This document shows positions 18,440-27,338 of a stretch of 64,000 bases of DNA, piece after piece (within the stretch, counting starts at the first letter, position 1; each line of letters begins with the position of its first letter). The position numbers and the translations under genes are program-made. The stretch is from the NCBI GenBank assembly GCA_963794265.1, contig CAWCDJ010000001.1, positions 186,001-250,000 of the forward strand, written 5' to 3'. The stretch comes from CAWCDJ01 sp963794265 (GTDB lineage: Bacteria; Acidobacteriota; Terriglobia; Bryobacterales; Bryobacteraceae). Under the pieces are notes generated by a model, which saw nothing but the letters and a program-made list of their open reading frames with translations, made no database searches and had not been told where the DNA came from.

Positions 18440-18991
18440 ATGTCACCAGCAATAGGCGCCGCCATTATAACCGGCGTCGTTATCATCCTCGTGATCGTTT
18501 TATGGCTGCTTTGGCAGAGAAGCCGGTCCACCAGGTTACAGGCGCGCTTCGGACCCGAATATGAAGAAGCTGTCCGCACACACGGAAGCCGCTTGAGAGC
18601 GGAGAACGCCCTGCTCCACCGACAGAAACGGATGGAGAACATGCAGATCCGCCGGCTTCAGCCCGAAGAGCGCGATCGCTTCGCCGACCAGTGGCTTCGA
18701 GTTCAGGGTGAGTTCGTGGATAGCCCCCTGCAGGCCATTCAGGATGCGGACCGCCTGGTTTCCGAACTGATGCTGGCGCGGGGATACCCCATGGCTGAGT
18801 TCGGACGGCGCGCCGAAGACCTGTCCGTCGATCGTCCCCGCGTGGTGCAAAATTACCGGGCGGCGCATGAGATCGCCCTCCGGCGGGAACAGGCCAGCAC
18901 CGAGGATCTGCGAAAGGGGCTGGTCTATTATCGGGATCTGTTTGACGAGCTGCTGGAAGCCCATGCAGCCGGACCGAGGATGGAAATATGA
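18440..18991 (+). CDS. Single-span membrane protein, paralogue of the next gene
   Basis: This 183-residue protein has one N-terminal membrane helix (about 5-27, IGAAIITGVVIILVIVLWLLW) followed by a basic, helical cytoplasmic part. Residues of about 70-170 contain RFADQWLRVQGEFVDSPLQAIQDADRLV and, later, ASTEDLRKGLVYYRDLFDELL, both of which recur in the downstream gene. I do not recognise a named family or catalytic motif. ATG 18440 has a good GAGGAGTCGAGG ribosome site; a GTG at 18410 would add ten residues. The stop overlaps the next start as ATGA, so the two are co-expressed and may form a complex. Confidence 0.72.
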   Translation: MSPAIGAAIITGVVIILVIVLWLLWQRSRSTRLQARFGPEYEEAVRTHGSRLRAENALLHRQKRMENMQIRRLQPEERDRFADQWLRVQGEFVDSPLQAIQDADRLVSELMLARGYPMAEFGRRAEDLSVDRPRVVQNYRAAHEIALRREQASTEDLRKGLVYYRDLFDELLEAHAAGPRMEI

Positions 18992-19326
18992 ACCGGGTCG
19001 AAGAACATGTATCAACCGCCGATCTCGCGGGCACAGGCGAGAATCGTGATCGGACCAACACGCCTCTGCTGCCTGCCGACTTCGTGCAGGACCTGCGCAC
19101 CCGCTGGGACCACGTCCAAACCGGGTTCGTGGACGAGCCGCGCTCATCGGTGCAGCAGGCCGATGAATTAGTAGCGCTGGCCATCAAACGGCTCGCCGAG
19201 AGCTTCGCCGCGGCGCGGCAGAACCTGGAGCAGCAGTGGGCCCGCGGAGAGGACGTGAGTACGGAAGACCTGCGCATCGCGCTACAGCGATACCGGTCCT
19301 TCTTCCAGAGGCTGCTCGCGGTCTGA
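18988..19326 (+). CDS. Small soluble helical protein, paralogue of the preceding gene
   Basis: This is a 112-residue, mostly helical protein with no membrane segment or signal peptide. It repeats the core of its neighbour: WDHVQTGFVDEPRSSVQQADELV matches WLRVQGEFVDSPLQAIQDADRLV, and VSTEDLRIALQRYRSFFQRLL matches ASTEDLRKGLVYYRDLFDELL. The middle segment between these blocks is shorter. Function is unknown. The 4-base overlap with the upstream gene suggests a membrane-bound and a soluble version made together. Confidence 0.7.
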   Translation: MNRVEEHVSTADLAGTGENRDRTNTPLLPADFVQDLRTRWDHVQTGFVDEPRSSVQQADELVALAIKRLAESFAAARQNLEQQWARGEDVSTEDLRIALQRYRSFFQRLLAV

Positions 19327-19352
19327 GGCGCCTCTGGCGCCGGCGGCAACTG

Positions 19353-19358
19353 TAGAAT
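19353..19358 (+). promoter_or_regulatory. -10 element close to the start of the aminotransferase gene
   Basis: TAGAAT lies seven bases before GTG 19366, with no Shine-Dalgarno between. It would serve the aminotransferase-hpd-FAH operon and give an essentially leaderless message. Confidence 0.45.
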
Positions 19359-19365
19359 AGAAGCG

Positions 19366-20478
19366 GTGCCCCTGGTCCCGTCATATATCGAATCCCTGCG
19401 GCCGTACGAAGCCGGACGGACGGTCGAGTCCGTCCGGAAACAGTACGGCCTCACACACATTGCCAAGCTGGCGTCCAACGAGAACCCACTGGGTCCGTCG
19501 CCCATGGCCATCGAAGCCATGACGCGTGTGCTGGGCGGCCTGAACCTGTACCCCGACGGCGGACTCGAATTGCGCGAGGTGCTGGCGCGCGAGTTCGAAC
19601 TAAAGGTGGAGAACGTCATCGCCGGGAGCGGCTCGGAGGGCATCATGTCCAATATCATCCGAACCTTCCTGTGCGACGAGGACGAGGTTCTCACTACGGA
19701 TGCGGCTTTCATCGGCTTCCAAGTGCTGGCCCGCTCGCGCGGCGTGAAGTACAGCACAGTTCCCTACAGCGACTGGCATTACGATCTGCCGGCTCTCGCC
19801 GCCGCCATCAACCAGCACACCAAAATCATCTATCTCGCCAACCCCAACAATCCGACCGGCGCCATTTTTACCAAGCACCAGTTCGACGAGTTCTACCGCC
19901 ACGTACCGGAGCGTGTGCTGATCATCCTCGACGAGGCCTACTTCGAATACGCCAAGGACAATCCGAAATACCCGGACTCCATGCACTACCGCTACGACAA
20001 CGTGATCACCCTGCGCACGTTTTCCAAGATATACGGCCTGGCGGGCGTGCGCATCGGGTATGGTTTCGCGCATGAGGAACTGATCCGCAACCTGCTCAAG
20101 GTCAAGCTGCCGTTCGAGCCGTCCACGCCCGCGCAGGCGGCCGGCATCGGGGCGCTCGCCGACAAGGAATTTCTGCACCGCTCGCTCGAATTGAACGCCC
20201 GCGGCCTGCGCTACCTTCGCGAAGGCCTGGAAGACATCGGCATGACCCTGGTGCCCTCGGAGGCGAATTTTGTGATGGCCGTCCTGCCCTCCGAACCGGA
20301 GGCCGCCCGCGTTTTCGAGGAACTGCTCGCGCAGGGTGTCGTGATCCGCCCGCTGAAGGCCTTCGGGCTGCCGCGCTGCCTGCGCATTTCCACCGGCACC
20401 GACGACGATAACCGCCTGTGTATTGAGGCCATGAGGAGAACCTATGCCGCAAACGCTGGAGCATCCCGCGCCGATTGA
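19366..20478 (+). CDS. HisC-family aminotransferase, probably for tyrosine
   Basis: This 370-residue PLP aminotransferase is HisC-like: LASNENPLGPSP, GSGSEGI, LANPNNPTGAI, DEAYFEYA, and the PLP lysine in RTFSKIYGLAGVRIGYG. A second hisC lies in the histidine operon. This one overlaps by 35 bases the gene for 4-hydroxyphenylpyruvate dioxygenase, so its natural substrate is more likely tyrosine (or phenylalanine), giving the dioxygenase its substrate. HisC paralogues with aromatic specificity are well known; the assignment here is from context. GTG 19366 is chosen as the start from the conserved N-terminus VPSYIESLRPYEAGR. Confidence 0.85.
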   Translation: MPLVPSYIESLRPYEAGRTVESVRKQYGLTHIAKLASNENPLGPSPMAIEAMTRVLGGLNLYPDGGLELREVLAREFELKVENVIAGSGSEGIMSNIIRTFLCDEDEVLTTDAAFIGFQVLARSRGVKYSTVPYSDWHYDLPALAAAINQHTKIIYLANPNNPTGAIFTKHQFDEFYRHVPERVLIILDEAYFEYAKDNPKYPDSMHYRYDNVITLRTFSKIYGLAGVRIGYGFAHEELIRNLLKVKLPFEPSTPAQAAGIGALADKEFLHRSLELNARGLRYLREGLEDIGMTLVPSEANFVMAVLPSEPEAARVFEELLAQGVVIRPLKAFGLPRCLRISTGTDDDNRLCIEAMRRTYAANAGASRAD

Positions 20479-21571
20479 GAAAGACTTCCTGCCGCTGAAC
20501 GGCACCGATTACGTGGAGTTCTACGTCGGCAATGCCCGCCAGGCCGCGCATTTCTACCGCACCGCATTCGGCTTCAGCCTGGTGGCCTATCGCGGGCCGG
20601 AAACCGGCACGCGCGACCGGGCTTCATACGTACTGGCGCAGAACAAGATCCGCCTGGTCCTGACCACGGCGCTCGACCCCGATCACCCGATCAGCGAACT
20701 TGTCCGCCTGCACGGCGATGGCGTGCACGATATCGCCCTCTGGGTGGACGACGCGGAAGCCGCGTGGCGCGAGACCGTCGAACGCGGCGCGCGCAGCGTG
20801 CGGCCGCCCGAGACCCTGAAAGACGAGTACGGCCAGACGCGGCTGGCGTCGATTTCTACCTACGGCGACACTGTCCACACGTTTGTCGAGCGCAAGGATT
20901 ACCGCGGCGCCTTCCTGCCCGGATTCGCTCCGGCTGAGGGCGAAGACGCGCTGGCGCGGCCAGTCGGCCTGATGCACATAGACCACATGGTGGGGAATGT
21001 CGGGCTCGGCGAAATGAACCGCTGGGTCGAGTTCTATCGCGGCGTGATGGGCTTCAGGATGTTCAAGCATTTCGACGATAAGGACATTTCGACAGAGTAC
21101 TCGGCGCTGATGTCGAAGGTCATGTCGAACGGCAACGAGCGCGTGAAGTTTCCCATCAACGAGCCCGCGCGGGGCAAGCGGAAATCGCAGATCGAAGAGT
21201 ACCTGGAATTCTACCGCGGCCCCGGCGTGCAGCATATCGCCATGGCCACCGGCAACATCATCGAAACGGTGCGCACGATGCGGCGGCAGGGTGTGGATTT
21301 CCTGCGCGTCCCCTCCACTTATTACGACGACCTGCTGGCGCGCGTCGGTCCGATCGATGAGCCGCTGGCCGAACTTGCCGATCTGGGCATTCTGGTGGAT
21401 CGCGACGATGAAGGCTACATGCTCCAGATCTTCACCCGTCCGGTGGAGGACCGCCCCACTCTTTTCTACGAAGTAATTCAGCGGAAGGGCAGCCGGAGCT
21501 TCGGCAAAGGCAACTTCAAAGCGCTGTTTGAAGCCATCGAGCGCGAGCAGGAACGCCGCGGCAATCTCTAA
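20444..21571 (+). CDS. hpd: 4-Hydroxyphenylpyruvate dioxygenase
   Basis: This Fe(II) enzyme converts 4-hydroxyphenylpyruvate to homogentisate in tyrosine breakdown. The 375-residue protein has two glyoxalase-fold halves. The three iron ligands are visible in the second half: His in MHIDHMVGNV near 180, His in GVQHIAMAT near 263 and Glu in FYEVIQRKG near 343. The surrounding family motifs, including EEYLEFYRGPGVQHIA and TYYDDL, are intact. The start lies inside the end of the aminotransferase gene, and the stop shares a base with the next start, so the three genes are one operon. Homogentisate dioxygenase is not in the window. Confidence 0.95.
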   Translation: MPQTLEHPAPIEKDFLPLNGTDYVEFYVGNARQAAHFYRTAFGFSLVAYRGPETGTRDRASYVLAQNKIRLVLTTALDPDHPISELVRLHGDGVHDIALWVDDAEAAWRETVERGARSVRPPETLKDEYGQTRLASISTYGDTVHTFVERKDYRGAFLPGFAPAEGEDALARPVGLMHIDHMVGNVGLGEMNRWVEFYRGVMGFRMFKHFDDKDISTEYSALMSKVMSNGNERVKFPINEPARGKRKSQIEEYLEFYRGPGVQHIAMATGNIIETVRTMRRQGVDFLRVPSTYYDDLLARVGPIDEPLAELADLGILVDRDDEGYMLQIFTRPVEDRPTLFYEVIQRKGSRSFGKGNFKALFEAIEREQERRGNL

Positions 21572-22356
21572 TGAAACTCTGTATCTTCGAGGTCTCCACG
21601 CCGGTGGGTCGACACCGTCGTGTGGGCGCACTCAAGGACGGCGTGATTGCCGACCTGAACTTCGCAACCGCCTGGTATCTGGAGCAGCAGGGCGAGGCCG
21701 ATCCGCAGCGCCTGGCCGACGCCCTGGTTCCGGCCGCCATGCCGGACTTTCTCTCGGCCGGCCTGCGCGCCATGCACACCGCCGAGGAATTGTTCCTGGG
21801 CGACGGCCCGCGCCCCGCTGATTGGTGGAAGCACACCCCGCCGCCCAGGGGTCCGAACGACGAGACGCTGGTGTATGCGCCGGGCGAAGTACGCCTGCTC
21901 GCGCCGATGCTTAATCCGGCGCGGGTAGGTACCGACGAAGAGGTGCGCTGCGGCGAGGCCTTCGTTACCGAGTTGAAGCTGGCCGCGATTATCGGCAAGC
22001 AGGGCTCCTGCGTGCGCGCCCTAGAAGCGCGCCAGCATATCGCCGGCTTCACCGCCATGAACGACCTGGGCACGCGCACGGCGATCGGCCCATACCTGGT
22101 GACACCGGACGAAATCGGGAATCCTTACGCTCTCGACGCGGTGGCTCGGGTGAACGGCGTAGAGTGCGCCCGCACCAACTCCGCCAACCTGCGGCCGAAG
22201 TTCGAAGAGGCGATCGAGCGGCTTTCCGCCGCCGAACTCATCCTTCCGGGCGACATCATCGGCTTCCCCCTGGACCTGAACCTGGAGGTCCATTCGGGCG
22301 ACGTGATCGAACTCGATATCGCCAAAATCGGGATTCTGCGGACCCGGGCGGTCTGA
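21571..22356 (+). CDS. Fumarylacetoacetate hydrolase-family protein, divergent metal site
   Basis: Position after hpd suggests the last step of tyrosine catabolism, hydrolysis of fumarylacetoacetate. The 261-residue protein has the FAH fold: LAAIIGKQG, HIAGFTAMND near 156-165, GPYLVTPDEIGNP and the C-terminal LPGDIIGFPLDLNLEVHSGDVIELDI. The family usually binds a divalent metal through an ExE pair and an Asp. Here the pair reads E134-L-K136, and the usual NDVSARD reads NDLGTRT, so one ligand is replaced by lysine. It may use another substrate or be less active. The start overlaps the hpd stop in TAATG. Confidence 0.75.
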   Translation: MKLCIFEVSTPVGRHRRVGALKDGVIADLNFATAWYLEQQGEADPQRLADALVPAAMPDFLSAGLRAMHTAEELFLGDGPRPADWWKHTPPPRGPNDETLVYAPGEVRLLAPMLNPARVGTDEEVRCGEAFVTELKLAAIIGKQGSCVRALEARQHIAGFTAMNDLGTRTAIGPYLVTPDEIGNPYALDAVARVNGVECARTNSANLRPKFEEAIERLSAAELILPGDIIGFPLDLNLEVHSGDVIELDIAKIGILRTRAV

Positions 22357-22357
22357 G

Positions 22358-23956
22358 CTAACGCCCTGGAGCCGCCTCCAGAATCTCGCAGCTCACCGAG
22401 GAGAATTTCTCGAAGTTCTTGTTGAACCGCGCCGCCAGGTCGCGCGCCGCGCGGTCGTAGGCCTCTTTATCCGCCCACATTCCCCGCGCGTCGAGAACCT
22501 GCGCGGGCACGCCAGGGCACGATTTCGGAACAGCCACTTTAAAGATCGGGTGAGTTTCAAGCGGCACGCCGTTCAGTCCCCCCGAGAGCGCCGCGTCGAG
22601 CACGGCGCGGGTGTGGGGAAGCTTCATGCGGTTGCCCACCCCGAACGGACCACCCACCCAGCCGGTGTTCACCAGCCAGCAGGCGGCCTGGTGCCGGCGG
22701 AGCCGCTCTCCCAGCAGCGATGCGTAAACCGAAGCGGGCCGCGGCAGAAACGGTGATCCGAAGCCCGCGCTGAAGGTTGCCTCGGGCTCCTTTCCCAACC
22801 CCCGCTCGGTGCCCGCCACTTTGGCCGTGTACCCGCTGAGAAAGTGATACATGGCCTGCTCCGGCGCGAGCCGCGCAATCGGCGGCAAAACGCCGAACGC
22901 GTCGGCGGTCAGAAAAATTACGTTGGACGGATGGCCTCCCACGCTGGGGATTGCCGCGTTGTCGATGTACTCGAGCGGGTAGGCCGCGCGCGTATTCTCG
23001 GTGATTTCGTCGGAGTCGAGATCGAGCAGCCGCGTGCGCGCATCCATCGAAACGTTTTCGAGCACCGTGCCGAAGCGGATGGCGCTCCATATCTGCGGTT
23101 CGCTCTCGCGCGAAAGCCGGATGCATTTTGCGTAGCACCCGCCCTCGAAATTAAAAACCCCGTGGTCGCTCCACCCATGCTCGTCATCGCCGATCAGGCG
23201 GCGGTGCGGGTCGGCCGAGAGAGTGGTTTTGCCGGTGCCTGAAAGCCCGAAGAATAGCGCCACGTCCCCGCCCGGCCCCATGTTGGCCGAACAGTGCATG
23301 GGAAACACGCCCTCGGCCGGAAGCAGGTAATTCATGATCGTGAACGCCGATTTCTTCATCTCACCGGCGTAGCTGGTGCCTAGGATGAGCACCATCCGCT
23401 TCTTGAAATTGATGACGATGCAGGTTTCCGAATTGGTGCCGTCGGCGGCCGGGTCGGCCTGGAAATCCGGCGCGAACAGGATGGTGAACCGCGGGTCGAA
23501 CGCCTCCTCGCTCCCTGGCTCGCGCCGGATGAAAAGCTGCCGTGCGAACAGGCTGTGCCACGCGAGTTGGCTGATCACGCGAACCGGTACGGCGTACTGC
23601 GGGTCGGCTCCCACGTGGCAATCCTGCACGTACAGGTCGCGCCCCTGCAGGAACTTCGCCGCGCGGGCTTGCAGGCGATCGAAATGGGCCTCCGACATGG
23701 GCTGGTTCACCGCGCCCCACTGCACCCCGGCGTCGGTGCTCTCATCCCGTACGATGAATTTATCCCTCGGGGAGCGGCCGGTGAACTGACCGGTGTGCAC
23801 CACGAACGCTCCGTTCCTGGCAAAGCTCCCTTCACGCCGCTGGACGGACTGCTCCAGCAACTGAGCGGTCCCAAGGTTCCAGTACGCGACGTTGATATTG
23901 TGTATTCCGTGCCGCTCCAATCCGGTGCGGCTCGTGGTAATTCCAGCGTTCGACAT
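22358..23956 (-). CDS. pckA: Phosphoenolpyruvate carboxykinase (ATP)
   Basis: PckA converts oxaloacetate and ATP to phosphoenolpyruvate, the entry to gluconeogenesis. The 532-residue protein has TGRSPRDKFIV near 60, a MHCSANMG segment, the kinase-1a P-loop GLSGTGKTTLS near 245, the metal site LIGDDEHGWSD and NFEGGCYAKCI, and the adenine segment ENTRAAYPLEYI. Length and motifs are those of the ATP-dependent bacterial enzyme rather than the GTP type. It converges on the FAH gene, whose stop lies one base away. The gene fits growth on amino acids such as tyrosine, which yields fumarate and acetoacetate. Confidence 0.95.
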   Translation of the reverse strand: MSNAGITTSRTGLERHGIHNINVAYWNLGTAQLLEQSVQRREGSFARNGAFVVHTGQFTGRSPRDKFIVRDESTDAGVQWGAVNQPMSEAHFDRLQARAAKFLQGRDLYVQDCHVGADPQYAVPVRVISQLAWHSLFARQLFIRREPGSEEAFDPRFTILFAPDFQADPAADGTNSETCIVINFKKRMVLILGTSYAGEMKKSAFTIMNYLLPAEGVFPMHCSANMGPGGDVALFFGLSGTGKTTLSADPHRRLIGDDEHGWSDHGVFNFEGGCYAKCIRLSRESEPQIWSAIRFGTVLENVSMDARTRLLDLDSDEITENTRAAYPLEYIDNAAIPSVGGHPSNVIFLTADAFGVLPPIARLAPEQAMYHFLSGYTAKVAGTERGLGKEPEATFSAGFGSPFLPRPASVYASLLGERLRRHQAACWLVNTGWVGGPFGVGNRMKLPHTRAVLDAALSGGLNGVPLETHPIFKVAVPKSCPGVPAQVLDARGMWADKEAYDRAARDLAARFNKNFEKFSSVSCEILEAAPGR

Positions 23957-23989
23957 GATGGGTTATGGCTCCGTTAAGCGGCCGTATCG

Positions 23990-23995
23990 TACTAT
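23990..23995 (+). promoter_or_regulatory. -10-like element close to the start of the secreted protein gene
   Basis: TACTAT lies six bases before ATG 24002, and TATCGT just upstream (23985-23990) is an alternative. No Shine-Dalgarno is seen. The short divergent space to pckA (45 bases) must hold both promoters. Confidence 0.35.
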
Positions 23996-24001
23996 GGTCT
24001 C

Positions 24002-24607
24002 ATGAACCGGTGCATCGGTGGCTTGGCTGTGGCGCTGATCTGTATGTGTCAGGCCCCTGGCCAAGTTATCGAATTCGAATCAAATGGTCTGAAATATCAA
24101 ACACTTACAAAGTCCGGTGTGACTTTGATGTTTGCCCGGCTGCCGGTTCATCTGCGAGAGTACGCAATCGTCCAGGTGGCGGTGTCAAACGGTTCGGCGG
24201 GCCCCTACGTCATCCGGCCCGAAGATTTCACTTGGGCGCGCGAGGACGGCACGTTCATGCGCGCCACGCCCGCCAAAGAGGTCGTGACCATGCTTTCTCA
24301 GAAGGGAACCGGCGGCGATGTGGTCAAATTGGTGACAACCTACGAAGCGTCCGTTTACGGCAACTCGCATATGCATTCGACGAATGGCTACGAAGAGCGG
24401 CGCCAGGCCGCCCTGGCGATGAGTTCGAACAAACTGCGGGCCGCCGCCACGGCCAGCGCCCTGGCGATGGTCCAAACCAAGCTCGCTCCCGGCGAATCCA
24501 CCGATGGCGCGGTGTTCTTTCAGACGCAAGGCAAGCTGCTCGGCCCAGGCCATCTGGTGGTCCGCACCAATACGGATCTGTTCGATTTCAACAGCAGCTC
24601 GTATTAA
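24002..24607 (+). CDS. Secreted protein of unknown function
   Basis: This 201-residue protein has a short signal peptide (MNRCIGGLAVALICMCQAPG) with a probable cleavage near residue 20. The mature part looks like a beta-rich, immunoglobulin-like domain: ARLPVHLREYAIVQVAVSNGSAGPYVIRPEDF and LAPGESTDGAVFFQ, a pattern seen in proteins that respond to or bind other exported factors. The middle has an Ala-rich helix. No catalytic motif is visible. It is transcribed away from pckA and converges with the TPR lipoprotein gene. I do not recognise a named family. Confidence 0.65.
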   Translation: MNRCIGGLAVALICMCQAPGQVIEFESNGLKYQTLTKSGVTLMFARLPVHLREYAIVQVAVSNGSAGPYVIRPEDFTWAREDGTFMRATPAKEVVTMLSQKGTGGDVVKLVTTYEASVYGNSHMHSTNGYEERRQAALAMSSNKLRAAATASALAMVQTKLAPGESTDGAVFFQTQGKLLGPGHLVVRTNTDLFDFNSSSY

Positions 24608-24629
24608 CGGCGAGCCCCGCCGCAGTCCT

Positions 24630-26990
24630 CTATGCTCCGTTCAGCCGGCTCAGAAGCGCCTGAATCTTGTCCTTCTCGTCCTTGGTCGGACCGTTCTTCA
24701 AGGCCTGCTGCAGCTCTTTGATGGCGCTCGGTTTGTCGCCCTTCTGCGAATACGCCATGGCCAGGTGGTAGCGGAAGGTGGCCTGGTTCGGCGCCTTCTG
24801 CACGAGTTCCTTGAAAATCTGGATGGCGCTGTCGCTCAGGTTCTTCTTCAGGTAGATCCAGCCCAGAGTGTCGGAAACCTCGTTGAGGTTGGGCAGCAAC
24901 TGCTTGGCGCGGCCCGCCTTGGTCAGCGCGTCGTCCAGATCGCCGTTGTGCTCGGCCATCAGGTAAGCCAGGTTGTTGAGGACCACGCCGTCGTCGCTCT
25001 TCACCTTCAAGGCAGCCTCGTAGACCTGCTTCGCATCGCTCCATTTCCCGGCGTGGTCGAGCGTCAGGGCCAGGGTGCTCAACACCGCCGAACTGTCGGG
25101 GAGCACCTGCCGCGCCTGCTGCAAATCGGCGATGGCCGAGGCGTCGTCCCCCTTGCGGCGATAAACCTCTCCAATCAATAGATACACGCTGCCCCGCTGT
25201 TTGGAATCCTTATCCAGCCCGTTGAGGTAGGTGGTGAATGCCGCGATGGCTTCATCGTAATGGCCGAGTTGCGCCGCGGTGTTCCCCAGCGCCAGCCGGA
25301 GATCGAGTCTCGTCGGGGCCTTGCCGGATTCGTCGCGCAGCAACTGCAAAGCCGCATCCGGCTTGTTCTGCGCCATATCGATCTGCACGATACCCATCAG
25401 GCCCCGTGAATTCGCGGGGTTCAGCTGATAGGACTTGCGGAACGCGTCCTCGGCCTCTTTGAACTTGCGCTCGTTCAGGTTGACGACCCCCAGTTGATAG
25501 AACACGTCCGGCGAGGTGGGCGCCGCCTTGGCCATTCCCTCCAACAGGCTCTGGGAATCGGCGAATTTTTTCTGGCCCATGAGGGCGGCCGATTGGATCA
25601 GCCGCGCGTTGAGGTTGTTCCGGTCGATCGCGAGAATCTGATCGACGCTCTTCAAGGCGGAATCAAACTCCCCCCGTGAGACCTGCAACTGCGCCAGCGC
25701 CAGGCGCGCCATCACGTAGTCGGGCCGCAGTTCGATGGCTTTCTGGAAAGCCTGCCGCGCCTCTTCCCACTCGCCGCGCGCCAGGTGCGCCCTGCCCAGG
25801 TTGAAACGCGCCACGGGGTTGCCCGGCGCCCGGGTCACCAGGGCCTGCAATTCCGCCAGCGCGCGCGCCACGTCTCCCTTGTCGAGCATGAAGCTCGCGG
25901 CCAGGCCTTTGGCGTCGGGGTCGTTCGGATCTTGCTTCAGAATCTGCGCGTTCAGGTCGGCCGCCTCGGAGCGTTTGCCCTGGCGCATCAGAGCTTCGAT
26001 GATGCGCTTCTCGAAGGTCAGTTTGAGTTTCGGGTTTTTGTCGGCTCCCTGGCGGTACTCCTTGATGGCCGAGTCGCCGTCCCCCAACCGCAGGTAAAAA
26101 TCGCCCACTACCAGATAGGCCTGCGGGTATTCGCCCGCGTGCGACTCGATCTGCTGAAGAGTCTGGAGCATGGCGGCGCGATTGCCGGTCAGCGCGTAGT
26201 GCGTAGCGAGATTCGTCAAATAACCATACTGCTTGGGATTGTTCTGAAAGGCCGACTTCAGCACCTGCTCGGCGTCCGCGGGCTTCCGCTCGAAAAGCAG
26301 CAGGCGGTAAAGCTCGTTGTAGGCCACCTGCATGGTTTTGTCTTTGTCGATCACCTCCCGGTACAGTTGCTCGGCTTTGGGGTAATCGCCGCTGGCGCCG
26401 CTGGTGCGGGCCAGTTGCATCAGAACGTTCAGTTGTCCGGGCTTGATCGAGTTTGCCTTCTGGTACTCCTCGATGGCCGCGGCCAGCAGGTGCTGCCCAT
26501 CCTCTCTACGGGCGGTGCCGAAGGCCCCGATCGACCGTGCGAAGTTGAGATCTCCCATCAGGCGGTGGCCGTCGAACGAGTTCGGGGACCTCTTCAGAAG
26601 CTCCGTGCAGAAGTGCTCCGTATCATCCAGCAGGTCCTTCTGGTCGCGCCCGACGGCGAGATAAATCTCGGAAAGGCGGATGCCGGCGTTCCAGTGATCC
26701 GGGTCGGTGGGCGGCAGCAGTTCGAGCGAGCGCCGCAGGGCTTGAACCGCTTCCGCAGCCGAGCCGAGTTGCAGGGCCGTCAGGCCCAGTTTGTAGTACG
26801 CCGGCCCGTAGCGCTGGTCTTTCTGAAGCGCATCCTTATACATGATGCGGGCTTCTTTGTATTTCCCCTTGGCGAAATATTTATTTCCGCTTTCGAGGTA
26901 TCGGACCTTGGCCACGTTTGGATCCCGGGTGCACGAAACGAGCCCCAGGAGCACTATCAGCAGAATCGGCACAACTCGCGTACGGTACAT
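24630..26990 (-). CDS. TPR-repeat lipoprotein
   Basis: This 786-residue protein starts with a lipoprotein signal whose lipobox LVSC puts the acylated cysteine at residue 20. The rest is almost entirely tetratricopeptide repeats, for example KVRYLESGNKYFAKGKYKEARIMY near 28 and later ARFNLGRAHLARGEWEEARQAF and FRYHLAMAYSQKGDKPSAI near 750. Proteins of this shape and length occur in exopolysaccharide and PEP-CTERM export loci and act as periplasmic scaffolds; that link is not supported by its neighbours here. ATG 26990 has a GAGGA ribosome site. No enzymatic domain is present. Confidence 0.8.
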   Translation of the reverse strand: MYRTRVVPILLIVLLGLVSCTRDPNVAKVRYLESGNKYFAKGKYKEARIMYKDALQKDQRYGPAYYKLGLTALQLGSAAEAVQALRRSLELLPPTDPDHWNAGIRLSEIYLAVGRDQKDLLDDTEHFCTELLKRSPNSFDGHRLMGDLNFARSIGAFGTARREDGQHLLAAAIEEYQKANSIKPGQLNVLMQLARTSGASGDYPKAEQLYREVIDKDKTMQVAYNELYRLLLFERKPADAEQVLKSAFQNNPKQYGYLTNLATHYALTGNRAAMLQTLQQIESHAGEYPQAYLVVGDFYLRLGDGDSAIKEYRQGADKNPKLKLTFEKRIIEALMRQGKRSEAADLNAQILKQDPNDPDAKGLAASFMLDKGDVARALAELQALVTRAPGNPVARFNLGRAHLARGEWEEARQAFQKAIELRPDYVMARLALAQLQVSRGEFDSALKSVDQILAIDRNNLNARLIQSAALMGQKKFADSQSLLEGMAKAAPTSPDVFYQLGVVNLNERKFKEAEDAFRKSYQLNPANSRGLMGIVQIDMAQNKPDAALQLLRDESGKAPTRLDLRLALGNTAAQLGHYDEAIAAFTTYLNGLDKDSKQRGSVYLLIGEVYRRKGDDASAIADLQQARQVLPDSSAVLSTLALTLDHAGKWSDAKQVYEAALKVKSDDGVVLNNLAYLMAEHNGDLDDALTKAGRAKQLLPNLNEVSDTLGWIYLKKNLSDSAIQIFKELVQKAPNQATFRYHLAMAYSQKGDKPSAIKELQQALKNGPTKDEKDKIQALLSRLNGA

Positions 26991-27198
26991 GAAATCCTCT
27001 GGCCTTTTGCTCTCTCACTCCGGACACTAACCGCCTTAAGTGGCGCCGTCTATTATAACAGCGCGGGTGTCGCGGTTTACATGCATCCGGCCAGGACGCC
27101 TTCTGGAGCCTGCGCGCCGGACCGCCACCGGCTTTCCGGTCTGTACGTGCCAGTACGTTGACCTGGAACTAGTTAGTGGCCGCACTACGTGCCGACAG

Positions 27199-27207
27199 TG
27201 GTATAAT
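27199..27207 (+). promoter_or_regulatory. Extended -10 promoter upstream of the peptidoglycan hydrolase-like gene
   Basis: TGGTATAAT is a perfect extended -10. Start of transcription would be near 27214, giving a leader of about 125 bases before ATG 27339. The divergent space 26991-27338 also holds the upstream region of the TPR lipoprotein gene; nothing else stands out in it. Confidence 0.6.
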
Positions 27208-27338
27208 CCCAGCTTATGTCTGTCCCTTAACCCGCTGCCGTCCGGGAGTCTGCGCTCCCTCCAAAACCTGGCTGCGGCGGCCCGAAAGGCCGTCTCGAGA
27301 TGCAGCCCAACCAACTCAGAATCAAGGAGTTTCCTGTG

